Shown piece after piece: positions 43,638-52,553 of a DNA stretch of 64,000 nt. Position 1 is the first letter of the stretch, and each line of letters starts with the position of its first letter. The notes beneath the pieces are model-generated. The model saw nothing but the letters and a program-made list of their open reading frames with translations, searched no databases and was not told where the DNA came from. Both the position numbers and the translations under genes were made by a program. Source of the DNA: Bradyrhizobium sp. JYMT SZCCT0180. Its GTDB lineage: Bacteria; Pseudomonadota; Alphaproteobacteria; Rhizobiales; Xanthobacteraceae. The stretch is from positions 124,001-188,000 of the forward strand of contig NZ_JAFCLZ010000007.1 in assembly GCF_018130165.1 (NCBI RefSeq). Reading direction: 5' to 3'.

Positions 43638-45176
43638 TTATTGCCGGCGCAGCCACGCCGGAATAACGCTGTCCTCCAACACCAGTTCCGGCGGCGGCGA
43701 GCGATCGAATACCTCGCCTTTCGGTCTCTCCAGCAGATCGAGTTCGTAGGTCTCGATCACAAGCGGGCCGCGCTTGCGCGTGACCTCGCCGACCTTCTCG
43801 ACGCGGGCAAATTCGTCCTTCAACGGATGATCGCCGGGCATGGCCTCGCGAACATACAACTGCCTGCCGCCGAGCTGCGCCGCTGTCGGCTCGGGCATAT
43901 TGACCCAGCGGATGCGCTGGCTTCGCTGCGCAACGCAAGTTCCCTTCGGCAGATAGAACGCGAGCCAGCCGGTGGTGCCGTAATCCGGCGCGAGCACGCA
44001 GGATGCGCCGACGCGCGCCCGCACCGCTTCGATCTCGCCTGCGATTTCGCGCCAGCCGACGCCGACGCTGCGCACCGTGGCGTCCCGGCGATAACCCGAG
44101 AGCGCGCCGGTATTGGCCTGCACGATCAGCAGTGCAAACATCACAATGCCTGATGGCGCCGCCCAGCGCAGGCAGAAATTGACGGTGCGCTGCTCGCGCT
44201 TTTCCCATGGCACCAGATGAGCTGCGTAGGCCGCCGCGACCACAAACGCCGGATAGACCGGCGCGAACCAGTTGGCCTCGACGCGGGCGTGCAGCGAATG
44301 CCAGACGAAATAGGCGGCAATGGTCCAGAACATGGTGCTGACCAGCACGCGCGCCGGCAGCGCGCCGGCGCGGCGCTGAAACAAAGCATAGAGACCCATC
44401 GCCCCGAGAATCCATACCAGCGGCGTTGCGAACGCGATCTGCGTCGGGATCAATTCGGCGATGAAGGCCGGCCTGAAATCCTCGATGCGCGCCCGGCCCA
44501 TCTGCTTGATGAAAGACACCCAATGATGATCGGCGTTCCACAGAATGACCGGCGAAAACATCAAGAGTGCGACGAGGCCGCCGAGATAGGGCCATGGCGA
44601 GATCAGCCACCGCCGCAGTTTCGGAACCACCACCAGCCAGATCAGGATCGCGGGGCCGAAGAACAGCGCGGTGTATTTCGAGAGCAGCGCAGCGCCCGTG
44701 GCGAGACCTACCGCCAGCCACCATGCACCGCGTCCGGTCTCAAGCACCTTGGCCAGCGAAAACAGCACGAAGCTCGAGGCGACCAGGAGCGGCGCGTCCG
44801 GCGTGACGATCATGGTGCCGACGGCGGCCATCAGCGTGACGTTGAGCAGGATCGCCGACGTCGTCGCCACCCGCCTGCCGCCGAACAACACGGCCGCGGT
44901 CTGATACACCGCCCAGCTCATCGGCAATGCCAAAAGGATCGAGACCAGACGCACGCCGAGTTCGGTGTCGCCAGCAATCATGGTGCCGAGGCGGATCACG
45001 AATGCCACCATCGGCGGATGATCGTAATAGCCGCCGGCCAGATTCTTCGACCACATCCAGTAATAGGCTTCGTCGAAGGTGATCGGCGTGTAGGCGGCGG
45101 CTACCAGCCGTACCGCGACCAGCGCCAGGATCGTCAGAACCGTGTTGAGGACAAGCCGAGCCTCGTTCGGATTCAT
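43638..45176 (-). CDS. Membrane glycosyltransferase, GT39/ArnT-like
   Basis: The 512-residue protein has about 11-12 membrane helices. Its first loop, YTPITFDEAYYWMWSKNLAGGYYDHPPM, with the Asp-Glu pair, is the active-site loop of the PMT/ArnT (GT39/GT83) glycosyltransferases, which use polyprenyl-phosphate sugars. The soluble end (about 375-512) is periplasmic. It starts 7 bp after the GT2/GtrA gene; that protein should make and flip the lipid-linked sugar, so the pair forms a surface glycosylation module. Confidence 0.88.
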   Translation of the reverse strand: MNPNEARLVLNTVLTILALVAVRLVAAAYTPITFDEAYYWMWSKNLAGGYYDHPPMVAFVIRLGTMIAGDTELGVRLVSILLALPMSWAVYQTAAVLFGGRRVATTSAILLNVTLMAAVGTMIVTPDAPLLVASSFVLFSLAKVLETGRGAWWLAVGLATGAALLSKYTALFFGPAILIWLVVVPKLRRWLISPWPYLGGLVALLMFSPVILWNADHHWVSFIKQMGRARIEDFRPAFIAELIPTQIAFATPLVWILGAMGLYALFQRRAGALPARVLVSTMFWTIAAYFVWHSLHARVEANWFAPVYPAFVVAAAYAAHLVPWEKREQRTVNFCLRWAAPSGIVMFALLIVQANTGALSGYRRDATVRSVGVGWREIAGEIEAVRARVGASCVLAPDYGTTGWLAFYLPKGTCVAQRSQRIRWVNMPEPTAAQLGGRQLYVREAMPGDHPLKDEFARVEKVGEVTRKRGPLVIETYELDLLERPKGEVFDRSPPPELVLEDSVIPAWLRRQ

Positions 45177-45183
45177 TTTTGGA

Positions 45184-46317
45184 TCATCGCTTGCGCCAGA
45201 CGAACAGTCCGGACATCGCGTAGTTCCAGACCACGCCCATCAGTGCGCCCGCCGCTCCCGCCAGCCACCAGATCGGCTCCTGGTCGTAGACCGAGAACGC
45301 GACGCCGACATTGGCGAACAGGCCGACGCTGCAGACGAGGTAAAACAGCAGCAGGCCGCGCAGGATGGCAAAACCCTTCAGGCGTTGATCGCGATAGGTG
45401 AGAAAATTGTTCAGGATGAAATTGCTGGTCATCGCCACCAGCGCGCCGACGGCCTGCGACTCCGCGAACGGCATGTTGAAGAGCTGGTTCGCGATGAACA
45501 GCGCCGCGAGATGTACGATGAGACCGATCGAGCCGACCATCGCAAACAACAGAAAGCGCAGCGAGACCACGTCGTGAGTGAACTTGGCCAGCACCAGACC
45601 CAGGAAATCCAGCGCCACCATCGAATCGAGCTTGCTCTCGCCGTGCTGGCGCGAGCCGAAGGTAAAGGGAACCTCGACCGAGCGCAGCTTGCCTTGCGCG
45701 GAAGCTACGATATCGAGCAGGATCTTGAAGCCCTGCGTCGAAAGCTGCGGCGCCAGTTGCTCGAAGCGGTCGCGGCGGATCATGAAGAAGCCGCTCATGG
45801 GATCGGCGATCTCGACCTTGAGCACGCGCCTTGCAACTTCGGTCGCAAGAGCGCTGATGCCCGCGCGTCCCTTGTTGAAACTGTCGGCGCTGCCGCCCTC
45901 GACATAGCGGCTGCCGACCACGAGCTCGGCCTCGCCACGTTGCAAGATGCCCACCATCTTCGGCAGCTGGGTCTCGTCATGCTGCAGATCGGCGTCGATC
46001 ACAGCCGCATAGGGCGCGCTGGCGGCGAGAATGCCCTCGATGCACGCCCCCGACAGGCCGCGCCGCCCGATCCGGCGGATGCAGCGGACGCGGGGATCCT
46101 TCTGCGCCAGGCCGCGCACCACTTCCCAGGTGCCGTCAGGGGAATTGTCGTCGACGAACACGACTTCCCAGGGGATGTCCTTGAGGGTGGCGTCCAGCCG
46201 CCGGTAGAGGACGGTGACGTTGTCGCGCTCGTTAAAGGTAGGGACGACGACCGAAAGCTGAGGCAAACCGGCGGCCTGCGACGGGTTTTCGGGGCCCGGT
46301 TTGATGGCTTGATTCAT
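45184..46317 (-). CDS. GT2 glycosyltransferase (dolichyl/polyprenyl-phosphate sugar synthase) with GtrA domain
   Basis: The 377-residue protein has a GT2 domain (about 20-245): LSVVVPTFNERDNV, VFVDDNSPDGTWEV, ADLQHDETQLP (the DxD-type metal site) and the Q-x-x-R-W-like GSRQHGESKL. A C-terminal GtrA-like domain with four membrane helices follows (FLLFAMVGSIGLIVHL to the end). It transfers a sugar to polyprenyl phosphate and helps flip it. An open frame extends upstream to 46524, but the GT2 fold starts cleanly from 46317. The following gene, GT39, should use the product. Confidence 0.9.
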   Translation of the reverse strand: MNQAIKPGPENPSQAAGLPQLSVVVPTFNERDNVTVLYRRLDATLKDIPWEVVFVDDNSPDGTWEVVRGLAQKDPRVRCIRRIGRRGLSGACIEGILAASAPYAAVIDADLQHDETQLPKMVGILQRGEAELVVGSRYVEGGSADSFNKGRAGISALATEVARRVLKVEIADPMSGFFMIRRDRFEQLAPQLSTQGFKILLDIVASAQGKLRSVEVPFTFGSRQHGESKLDSMVALDFLGLVLAKFTHDVVSLRFLLFAMVGSIGLIVHLAALFIANQLFNMPFAESQAVGALVAMTSNFILNNFLTYRDQRLKGFAILRGLLLFYLVCSVGLFANVGVAFSVYDQEPIWWLAGAAGALMGVVWNYAMSGLFVWRKR

Positions 46318-46635
46318 GGGGCCAGCGTATATCCGCAGCCGCTGGGGATGCCAAGGCGCCGCCAGCACTACCAATGGCGCCGCCAGCAATCGAAGCCGCC
46401 GCAAGTCTTTCCAAAGCAGGGTCGCGGGACCGGGTTTCAGGTGGGGAAACTGGGCCAAAAAGGCCCCCAAAATGCCAACGACCACGAACAGAGGGCGCGC
46501 GTACATCCGGCGCAGCCAAACCATTCATGGTCGTCCCAGCGCCGGAGCTTCTTAAGGCTCAACGTCGCCGTTAGGAGCAAGATAGGGATGCCAGGGGCCT
46601 TCCGCAAGGGGTGGCCGAGCCCTGCCCTGCGTCAA
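46318..46635. other. Gap before the GT2 gene
   Basis: The GT2 frame is open here up to 46524 and would encode a hydrophobic stretch with one possible signal-like helix. It has no family match that I recognise and no clear ribosome site; no gene is supported. Confidence 0.45.
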
Positions 46636-46830
46636 CTAATTCGGCACTTCCCGGATCACCGGTCCCCGTGGTGCGGGCGCCGCGGGCGCCATCTGGGACG
46701 GTTGCTGGACGGCGGCCGGCTTCGGCGCCGGCTTGCCAAACTGCCCGATCGGCCCATAGGCGATCGCAACCACCAGCACGATCGAGGCGACAATGGCACC
46801 CAAGATACCGGCTATCGACTCAGAATTCAT
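46636..46830 (-). CDS. Small single-helix membrane protein with a proline-alanine tail
   Basis: The 64-residue product opens with MNSESIAGILGAIVASIVLVVAIAYG-type hydrophobic sequence (one membrane helix, residues about 7-26), then a Pro/Ala/Gln tail (KPAPKPAAVQQPSQMAPAAP). No known family. A TTG three codons upstream could also start it. The next gene upstream on this strand encodes a secreted small protein. Confidence 0.6.
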   Translation of the reverse strand: MNSESIAGILGAIVASIVLVVAIAYGPIGQFGKPAPKPAAVQQPSQMAPAAPAPRGPVIREVPN

Positions 46831-46911
46831 ACCCGACAATCCCCCGCCTGATCGGGAATCAATATCACGGAAGGCCGGAATGGTGGAATAGGCTGGCGAA
46901 AGCCGCCTTGG

Positions 46912-47268
46912 CTACTTCGACGCGGCTTTGCGCCTTGCGAACGCCGTCACGATGTCCCTCTGGGCGAAGGCGATGGCATCGTTGGCCGTCGTCAGGTTCG
47001 CGCCCTCATCCTTGTCCGGGGACTGGATCGCGAGAAAACCCACCAGCGCCACCCGGAAATTCTGCCGCTCCGACGCACAGGCAGCGGCGATCAACGCGCC
47101 AAACTCCTGCTCCGGCATGTTCCTGTTGCTCTCCCGCGGATACTCGCGGGCCAGGCAGTTCCAGTAGGCGTCGCGCCCCGAAACCGCCAATTTGCGTGCA
47201 TCACCGACCTCGTCGGCGAGAACAGGGAAAGCGGTCATCACGACCAATGCGGCGACCAGGATGCGCAT
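46912..47268 (-). CDS. Small secreted protein of unknown function
   Basis: The 118-residue product has a Sec signal peptide (MRILVAALVVMTAFPVLADE, cleavage after LA-D) and a helical mature part with two cysteines (YWNCLAREYP and AACASER). GGAGAAACGG precedes this ATG, favouring it over one four codons upstream. No family is recognised. It could be a periplasmic Cys-bonded helical bundle. Confidence 0.65.
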   Translation of the reverse strand: MRILVAALVVMTAFPVLADEVGDARKLAVSGRDAYWNCLAREYPRESNRNMPEQEFGALIAAACASERQNFRVALVGFLAIQSPDKDEGANLTTANDAIAFAQRDIVTAFARRKAASK

Positions 47269-47421
47269 CCGTTTCTCCATTCTTGTTTTGCGTAGCCCGA
47301 CCCGCGATCGAGACAAGAGTGCACAGCACGGTTTCAGCGAGTTGGCCAATCACGATTGATTGGGCTGGCCTGGAGTACGCACTGTCGGAGAAGGCACCGT
47401 ATCCGCGATTAGCGCCGCGTC

Positions 47422-47562
47422 TCAAGAGCTTGTGCTGTGGCGCGCGCTTCGCTTTGACGCCGGCCCGGCCCCACGCATGTAATGCCGCTCCGGCCGATAG
47501 CGGCCGGACCAGTTTCCCATCATCCTGCGGACGAATGTCGACAGCCATTGGAAGATCGCCAT
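47422..47562 (-). CDS. Small basic ORF downstream of the SulP gene
   Basis: A 46-residue frame, starting MAIFQWLSTFVRRMMGNW and rich in Arg, with AAGGAG six bases before the ATG. It starts 32 bp after the SulP stop on the same strand. The N-terminus could form an amphipathic helix. It has no known relative; the support is the ribosome site and place. Confidence 0.4.
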   Translation of the reverse strand: MAIFQWLSTFVRRMMGNWSGRYRPERHYMRGAGPASKRSARHSTSS

Positions 47563-47594
47563 CGGAAGCTCCTTCTCGTTCCGCGCTCCGAAAT

Positions 47595-49106
47595 TCAGGT
47601 GCCGAGCTGGCCGGTCAGCCGCTCGTGGAACGAGGAGCTGCGCTGGTCGAGCCCAACGAACGTGACTGACGCGCCATGGTCGCGGTATTTTGTTTCAATC
47701 GAATCCAGCGCCGCGACGCTCGAAGCGTCCCAGATCTGGGAATAAGTGAGATCGATCAGGACGCGCTTGGGATCCGCGCCGTAGGAGAAGCGCTCGACGA
47801 GGTCGTTGCTGCTGCCGAAGAACAGTGGCCCATGGACGTGATAGCGAACCGAAAGGCCGTCCTCGCTGAGCGTGCGGTCGGCCCGGATGACATGGGCGAC
47901 CCGGCGCGCGAACAACACCATCGCCAGCAACACCCCGACGGCGATCCCGATCGCGAGGTTGCTGGTGGCCACCGTGACGGCAACGGTCAGGACCATCACC
48001 AGCGTTTCCGGGATCGGCATGCGCCTCAGCGTCGCCGGCCGGATGCTGTGCCAATCGATGGTCTTGAGGGCTGCGATCATCATGACGGCAGCGAGCGCCA
48101 CCATCGGAATTTGCGCCATCAGGTCGCTGAGCGCAGTGACCAGCACCAGCAGCACGAGTGCGGCGACCGCCGTCGATATCCTGGTGCGGCCCTGCCCGAT
48201 CTTCACGTTGACTACGGTTTGGGCGATCATCGCGCATCCGCCGATGCCGCCATAGAACCCGGCCGCGATATTGGCGACGCCGAGCGCCCAGGACTCCTTG
48301 CCCTTGTGGGAGCGGGTATCGGTCAGGTCGTCGACCAGCTTGGCCGTCAGCAGTGTCTCCAGGAGGCCGACAAAGGCGACGCTGAGCGCGGTCGGCCAGA
48401 TGATGCTGAGCGTTTGAAGGTTGAGCGGAACGATGAACGCCGTAAGGCCCGGCAGTCCCGGCGCCATGGCGCCCTCGCCGCCGACATTGGGCACGGTCAG
48501 ATGCCCCACCATCACGATCGCGGTCACCACGATGATCGCGACCAGCGGCGCCGGCACTGATGTCGTGAAACGGGGCATGATGAGGACAACGGCGATCGTC
48601 AGCGCGAACAGCGGATAGACCAGCCATGGCACGTTTAAGATGTGAGGTACCTGTGCGGCGAAGATCAGAATGCCGAGCGCATTGACAAAACCGATCATCA
48701 CCGAGCGCGGTACGAAGCGCATCACCCGCGCCAGTCCGGCAAGTCCAAAGACGATCTGGATGATGCCGGCAAAAAGGATGGTCGGCAGGATGTAGCCGAC
48801 GCCATGCACCTTCACCATCGGCCCGATCACCAGCGCGATCGAACCCGCCGCCGCGGTGACCATCGCAGGCCGGCCACCGAGCGCCGACATCACCAGGCAC
48901 AGCACGATGGAAGAGACCAGCGCCACCTTGGGATCGACGCCGGAGACAAAGGAGAACGAGATCACCTCCGGAATCAGCGCCAGCGCGGTGACGATGCCGG
49001 CCAGGGACTCGCGGACAAAGAGGTTGGGCGCACGCAGCACCGCGCCGATCGACGGCGAGTCTTCAAACTGGAGTTGCGCGTTGGTCGTTGTGCTGGCGGC
49101 TTGCAT
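47595..49106 (-). CDS. SulP (SLC26) family anion transporter with STAS domain
   Basis: The 503-residue protein has a SulP membrane domain of about 12 helices: RESLAGIVTALALIPEVISF, GGRPAMVTAAAGSIALVIGP and GFYGGIGGCAMIAQTVVNVK (the conserved G-G-x-x-G-C segment), and ends with a STAS domain (about 405-503, HGPLFFGSSNDLVERFSY, VLIDLTYSQIWDASS). SulP proteins carry sulfate, bicarbonate or dicarboxylates. It is 61 bp downstream of the FGE gene on the same strand, so it may export or import sulfate linked to sulfatase action. Confidence 0.92.
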   Translation of the reverse strand: MQAASTTTNAQLQFEDSPSIGAVLRAPNLFVRESLAGIVTALALIPEVISFSFVSGVDPKVALVSSIVLCLVMSALGGRPAMVTAAAGSIALVIGPMVKVHGVGYILPTILFAGIIQIVFGLAGLARVMRFVPRSVMIGFVNALGILIFAAQVPHILNVPWLVYPLFALTIAVVLIMPRFTTSVPAPLVAIIVVTAIVMVGHLTVPNVGGEGAMAPGLPGLTAFIVPLNLQTLSIIWPTALSVAFVGLLETLLTAKLVDDLTDTRSHKGKESWALGVANIAAGFYGGIGGCAMIAQTVVNVKIGQGRTRISTAVAALVLLVLVTALSDLMAQIPMVALAAVMMIAALKTIDWHSIRPATLRRMPIPETLVMVLTVAVTVATSNLAIGIAVGVLLAMVLFARRVAHVIRADRTLSEDGLSVRYHVHGPLFFGSSNDLVERFSYGADPKRVLIDLTYSQIWDASSVAALDSIETKYRDHGASVTFVGLDQRSSSFHERLTGQLGT

Positions 49107-49167
49107 GGGAAGCTTCCGAAAGATGTTTGTGGTGCTCCGGCCTTGCCGGTTGCGAAAGGGATTCTCG

Positions 49168-50172
49168 TCAGGTGCCCGGTGGTTGACGCACGACGCAGCG
49201 GAAGCCGATATGACAGGTAGAGGAATCGACGGTTTCGCCCTGGCGCGCCGACGGCCGGTAACGCAGGCAATAGTTCGGCGCGCACAGATGCGAACCGCCC
49301 TTCACCACGCGGCGTACGGAAGTGTCATCACCTGCGCTGCTATGACAGCACGATTGCTGTTGCTGCTCCTGCGCGGCGCCATAAGGGCTCGACGTCCATT
49401 CCCAGGTGTTGCCGACCATGTCGAACAGGCCGTAGCCGTTGGCCGGAAACGCATCGACCGGCGACGTGCCCTCATAGCCGTCATCGGCCGAATTCTGGTA
49501 GGGAAAATGGCCCTGCCAGGTGTTGGCCATGAACTGCCCATCCGGATTGGACGCATCGCCCCAGGGATAGGCCTTGCCTTCCAGACCGCCGCGCGCTGCG
49601 AATTCCCATTCCGCTTCGGTCGGAAGCTCCTTGCCGGCCCACGCTGCGTAAGCGAGCGCGTCCTCATAAGCCACATGCACGACCGGATGATTTTCGCATC
49701 CTGCGATCGAACTCTCCGGCCCCTGCGGATGCCGCCAGTCGGCGCCTGGCCTGTATTCCCACCAGGCAAGGTTGTTGCGCAAGTTGACCGGACGATCGGG
49801 CTTCTTGAACACCAGCGAGCCCGGCACCAGCATTTGCGGATTGGCGTCGGGATACATCGAAGGGTTCGGCGGGCGTTCGGAATAGGTGACATATCCGGTC
49901 GCCTCAACGAATTTCTGAAACTCGCCGTTGGTGACGGGATAGGTGTCGATCCAGAAGCCGTCGACGGAGGCAGGACGCACCGGGCGTTCTTCCCGATAGA
50001 AGCTGTTGGAGCCCATCAGGAAAGAGCCGCCCGGGATCCAGATCATGGAAGCGCGGTTGGTGCCAGGCGTTATGCCCGTGTTTGGTTGGCCAGGGAGCGA
50101 GCAGCAGCCCGCTCCCCGGCGATTGCCGGCTGCACCCTGCGCGACGTCAGCCGCTATCGTCGGTGCAGACAT
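49168..50172 (-). CDS. Formylglycine-generating enzyme (sulfatase-modifying factor)
   Basis: The 334-residue protein is an FGE/SUMF1-type enzyme: IPGGSFLMGSNSFY at the start of the domain, VTNGEFQKFVEATGY, LPTEAEWEFAARGG, GNTWEWTSSPYG, and near the end KGGSHLCAPNYCLRYRP with the two catalytic cysteines (about 297 and 302), then CHIGFR. It oxidises an active-site cysteine of sulfatases to formylglycine with O2 and a copper centre. It starts five bases after the sulfatase stop, coupled to its likely client, which has the required Cys-x-Pro-x-Arg. Confidence 0.94.
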   Translation of the reverse strand: MSAPTIAADVAQGAAGNRRGAGCCSLPGQPNTGITPGTNRASMIWIPGGSFLMGSNSFYREERPVRPASVDGFWIDTYPVTNGEFQKFVEATGYVTYSERPPNPSMYPDANPQMLVPGSLVFKKPDRPVNLRNNLAWWEYRPGADWRHPQGPESSIAGCENHPVVHVAYEDALAYAAWAGKELPTEAEWEFAARGGLEGKAYPWGDASNPDGQFMANTWQGHFPYQNSADDGYEGTSPVDAFPANGYGLFDMVGNTWEWTSSPYGAAQEQQQQSCCHSSAGDDTSVRRVVKGGSHLCAPNYCLRYRPSARQGETVDSSTCHIGFRCVVRQPPGT

Positions 50173-50177
50173 CGTCC

Positions 50178-51545
50178 TCAAGCCTTCTGGCGCTGCTTCG
50201 GCACGAAATCGAGTGCCGCGCCCGGCGGAATCAGTTCCTCCTTCTTGGCGCTCTCCTCGAAGTCGCGGATGATGCGCTGGGCGTGCTGCATCACCCACCA
50301 GCGAACGTAGCGCTGGTTGACGGCGTCACGCTCCTTCGGGTCTTCCTTCAGATGCGTGATGCGGGCAAAGCCGAGCGCCAGCTCCGGATCATGGAAGTGC
50401 TGCTGCCGCTTGAAGTTGATCTTGAAGTCCTTCCACTTCACAGCGTGCAGCTCGTCCTTGAGCCAGACGATGCAGGACTCGCGGTTGGACGTTTCCTTCT
50501 TGCCGAGGAAGAACTCGCTCTGGTCGACGCCGTCGATCAGGCGATCCTTGGGTGCCTCGCAGCCGGTCATGGACAGCAGCGTCGTGAACATGTCGGTGAC
50601 ATGAACCATCTCGTTGCTTTCGGTGCCCGGCTTGATGTGGTTCGGCCAGCGGATCAGCAGCGGCGTACGAATGCCGCCTTCCGCCGAACTGAAATACGAG
50701 CCGTCGAAGAAGCCGCCGGTGCCGCGGCCGGCGAGATGGTCCTCGGCGCCGTTGTCACCGCACATCACGACGATGGTGTTGTCGCGAACGCCGAGTTCGT
50801 CGAGCTTGTCGAGCAGCACGCCGAAATCATGGTCCAGCATCAGCAGGCAATCGCCCCAGTCGCCGTTGGTGCTCTTGCCGACGAATTCATCGCGCGGGCT
50901 CATCGGGAAGTGCATCAGCGAGTGGTTGAAGTAGCAGTAGAACGGCTTGTCCGCCTTGACGGACTTTTCCATGAACTTGATGGCGCGCTTCTGGTATTCG
51001 AGATCGCAGGTCTTCTTGGTTTCCATGGTGAGCTGCTCATCGAGCAGCGGCCAGGCCCCCTTGCCCTTGACGCCTTCATGCATGTGCGAGAAACCGTCGC
51101 GCTCTGCGACATAATGCGGGTCGGTCAGCCACATGCATTCGTCATAGGTACGCAAGGGGCCGTACCATTCGTCAAAGCCGTGGTCGGTCGGGAAGCGGCC
51201 GTCCTCGGCGCCGATGTGCCATTTGCCGTAGATCGAGGTCGCATAGCCGGCATCCGACAGGATGGTGCCGATGGTGCGCTCCCACTTGACGATGCCGCCG
51301 CCGTTGCCGCCGAGCGCGATGGTGTGGTTGCCCGAACGGATCGGAAAACGGCCGGTCATCAGCGCCGAACGCGTCGGCGTGCACTGCGGCTCGACAACGT
51401 AGTGCGTCAGCTTGGCGCCTTCCTTTGCGAACTGATCCATGCGCTTGGTGTCGGCGCCGCGCAGAATGCCGCCGCCGTAGCAACCGAGTTCGCCCATGCC
51501 CAGATTGTCGACATGGAAAAACAGAATGTTTGGTTTCTTTGCCAT
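50178..51545 (-). CDS. Arylsulfatase, cysteine type
   Basis: The 455-residue enzyme is a type I sulfatase. The metal site starts HVDN (Asp13, Asn14), the formylglycine motif is CTPTRSALMTGR (Cys55, within the sulfatase consensus C-x-P-x-R), and the second Asp-Asn of the metal site is CGDNGAEDH. HIGAEDGRFPTDHGFDE and LMHFPM fit the arylsulfatase A-like group. No signal peptide is seen, so it would work in the cytosol after import of the sulfate ester. FGE is the next gene; the ABC importer genes precede it. Confidence 0.93.
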   Translation of the reverse strand: MAKKPNILFFHVDNLGMGELGCYGGGILRGADTKRMDQFAKEGAKLTHYVVEPQCTPTRSALMTGRFPIRSGNHTIALGGNGGGIVKWERTIGTILSDAGYATSIYGKWHIGAEDGRFPTDHGFDEWYGPLRTYDECMWLTDPHYVAERDGFSHMHEGVKGKGAWPLLDEQLTMETKKTCDLEYQKRAIKFMEKSVKADKPFYCYFNHSLMHFPMSPRDEFVGKSTNGDWGDCLLMLDHDFGVLLDKLDELGVRDNTIVVMCGDNGAEDHLAGRGTGGFFDGSYFSSAEGGIRTPLLIRWPNHIKPGTESNEMVHVTDMFTTLLSMTGCEAPKDRLIDGVDQSEFFLGKKETSNRESCIVWLKDELHAVKWKDFKINFKRQQHFHDPELALGFARITHLKEDPKERDAVNQRYVRWWVMQHAQRIIRDFEESAKKEELIPPGAALDFVPKQRQKA

Positions 51546-51674
51546 TGAATGCTCCGATTTGATGGACGCCAGGCGTGAGTCATCGTTGACGCGCGCGCCT
51601 GTTTGCGTCCGTGCTTGATTGCTGTGATCGATTCTTGGGTTCGCGCCTGTCAGGCCGCGACGTTCAAAGTTACG

Positions 51675-52553
51675 TCAGAAGATTTCGCCTACTCCTTTCG
51701 GTCCCACTTTCATTCCAAAGCCGGATAGGCCTCGATCCTTGATCTCCGGCGCCATGGCGGCGAGCGACTCTTCGCGGATCAGACCCTTGAGCTCCTGCAC
51801 CAGGTTCATGAATTCCGGCGTGTCGGTCATCTCGGCCGTGCGCGGACGCGGCAGCGGCACCTTGATGACCGCCTTGATGCGGCCCGGTCGCGCGGTCATG
51901 ACGTAGATGCGGTCGGAAAGGAAAATCGATTCCTCGATATCGTGCGTGATGAACAGTACCGAGATGCGGAACTGCTGCCAGATGTTGGTGAGGATCTCCT
52001 GCATCACGACCCGCGTCTGCGTGTCCAGCGCGCCGAACGGCTCATCCATCAACAGAACCTGCGGGCTGGTCGCCAGCGCACGGACGATGCCGATGCGCTG
52101 CTTCATGCCGCCGGACAGCTGGTCCGGATAATGGTTTTCGAACGACAGCAGCCCGGCCAGATCGAGCAGCGCCCGTGCCGTGGTGTTGCGCTTGCTTTGC
52201 TCGACGCCGGCCATCTTGAGGCCGAACTCGACGTTCTTGCGAACCGACAGCCACGGAAACAGCGAGTATTGCTGGAACACGACGCCGCGGTCGGAACCGG
52301 GCTTGGTGATCGCCTTGCCGTCGAGCAAGGCCTCGCCGCGGGTCGGCTTGACGAAGCCGGCCACGATGCTGAGCAAGGTCGACTTGCCGCAACCGGAAGG
52401 TCCGATCAGCGAGACGAACTCGCCCGGCTGCACGTTGAGCGAGACATTGTCGACGGCAACGACCTTGTTGTCGTTGGCACCGAACGTCACGCCCATGTCG
52501 CGCACGTCGATGAAGCCCTTATGGGTTTCGGCTTCAGTCATGGTCATGCTCAT
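51675..52553 (-). CDS. ABC transporter ATP-binding protein (nitrate/sulfonate/taurine type)
   Basis: The 292-residue ATPase has Walker A LIGPSGCGKSTLL, Q-loop QQYSLFPW, signature QLSGGMKQRIGIVRA, Walker B VLLMDEPFGALD and the H-loop ITHDIEES. This is the SsuB/TauB/NrtD class. Its ATG overlaps the permease stop by four bases (ATGA). It drives import of the ligand brought by the binding protein upstream, presumably a sulfate ester judging by the sulfatase that follows 129 bp later. Confidence 0.93.
   Translation of the reverse strand: MSMTMTEAETHKGFIDVRDMGVTFGANDNKVVAVDNVSLNVQPGEFVSLIGPSGCGKSTLLSIVAGFVKPTRGEALLDGKAITKPGSDRGVVFQQYSLFPWLSVRKNVEFGLKMAGVEQSKRNTTARALLDLAGLLSFENHYPDQLSGGMKQRIGIVRALATSPQVLLMDEPFGALDTQTRVVMQEILTNIWQQFRISVLFITHDIEESIFLSDRIYVMTARPGRIKAVIKVPLPRPRTAEMTDTPEFMNLVQELKGLIREESLAAMAPEIKDRGLSGFGMKVGPKGVGEIF

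Noticed and set aside
40890..44153. Plus-strand open frame of over 1,000 codons
   Set aside because: It runs opposite to three well-supported minus-strand genes (DUF2778, RtcB and GT39). Long antisense frames are common in GC-rich DNA. Its sequence is low in hydrophobic order and has no motif.
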